Source: Carposina sasakii
Lineage: Eukaryota > Arthropoda > Insecta > Lepidoptera > Carposinidae
Length of the DNA stretch: 64,000 nucleotides
Assembly: GCA_014607495.2 (NCBI GenBank)
Contig: CP053167.1
Span: 248,001-312,000, forward strand
Direction: 5' to 3'
Notes under the pieces: model-generated
What the model was told of the DNA's origin: nothing
Databases searched by the model: none
Seen by the model: only the letters and a program-made list of their open reading frames with translations
Translations under genes and position numbers: made by a program
Shown here: positions 63,790 to 64,000 of the stretch, piece by piece
How positions within the stretch are numbered: the first letter of the stretch is position 1
How the letters are laid out: the number at the start of each line of letters is the position of its first letter

Positions 63790-64000
63790 CCAGTATAGAA
63801 TATTACAGTCTGTACTCTATAGGAAATTAAATGAAATAAGCCCTGTACATATTATACTCTACTCCGTTTTTTATCTCTACCTATATGAAAAAGTCGCAAT
63901 AATAAAAAAATCGATAAACAAAAAATCATAAACACTATCCAGAAATAACATAACCTTTTTACCCGACTTGACCCTTAAGAAACAAAGAGGTCCATAGTCA
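63790..64000. other. No recognised element
   Basis: AT-rich end of the window; nothing assignable. Confidence 0.4.

Overview
The window reads as a stretch of lepidopteran (moth or butterfly) nuclear DNA with no intact protein-coding gene. No open frame exceeds about 120 codons. Every frame with a recognisable protein match is a broken retrotransposon piece. The insect and lepidopteran reading rests on three things: the dense mix of dispersed repeats (tRNA-headed SINEs, TACAGG-ended palindromic MITEs, repeats with a CCGCGTGG core, LINE ends with ATGT or ATG tails), an R1-clade gag relic, and an insect-type TTAGG run inside a small transposon. Family names A to G below are labels made for this window; none was checked against a repeat library.

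Protein-level relics. A jockey/CR1-type reverse transcriptase piece lies near 8.0-8.3 kb (+). A LINE C-terminus with 3' UTR lies at 16.9-17.6 kb (+). An almost complete but broken R1-clade ORF1 with a zinc knuckle lies at 18.9-19.9 kb (-). A LINE ORF2 C-terminus lies at 33.0-33.3 kb (-). RTE-like ORF2 C-termini lie at 35.8, 36.4-36.8 and 38.9-39.4 kb (-). Another LINE C-terminus lies at 63.0-63.2 kb (-).

Non-autonomous layers. Family A (near-palindromic, TACAGGGTG ends) and family B (TACAGGATG ends) occur throughout. Three near-identical 784-786 bp elements (family C) sit at 23.7, 28.2 and 34.8 kb, one inside a SINE and one inside a family B element. Three tRNA-related SINE families are present, several copies with exact target-site duplications. 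Two PIF/Harbinger-like MITEs with TAA duplications lie at 47.4-48.4 and 60.4-60.8 kb. A 1.1 kb foldback element at 39.9-41.0 kb carries a satellite-like core. Family F (CCCCCGACGC ends) lies at 44.1-45.7 and 54.9-55.3 kb.

The sequence at 41.0-42.6 kb and much of 58.7-62.3 kb is the least repetitive. The former has a GA/GC-rich, promoter-like patch that could be a non-coding first exon or an intronic enhancer. The window is best read as an intergenic or large-intron region built by repeated nested insertion, so the sequence supports no pathway or operon. All calls come from reading by eye; boundaries of degenerate repeats are approximate to tens of bases.
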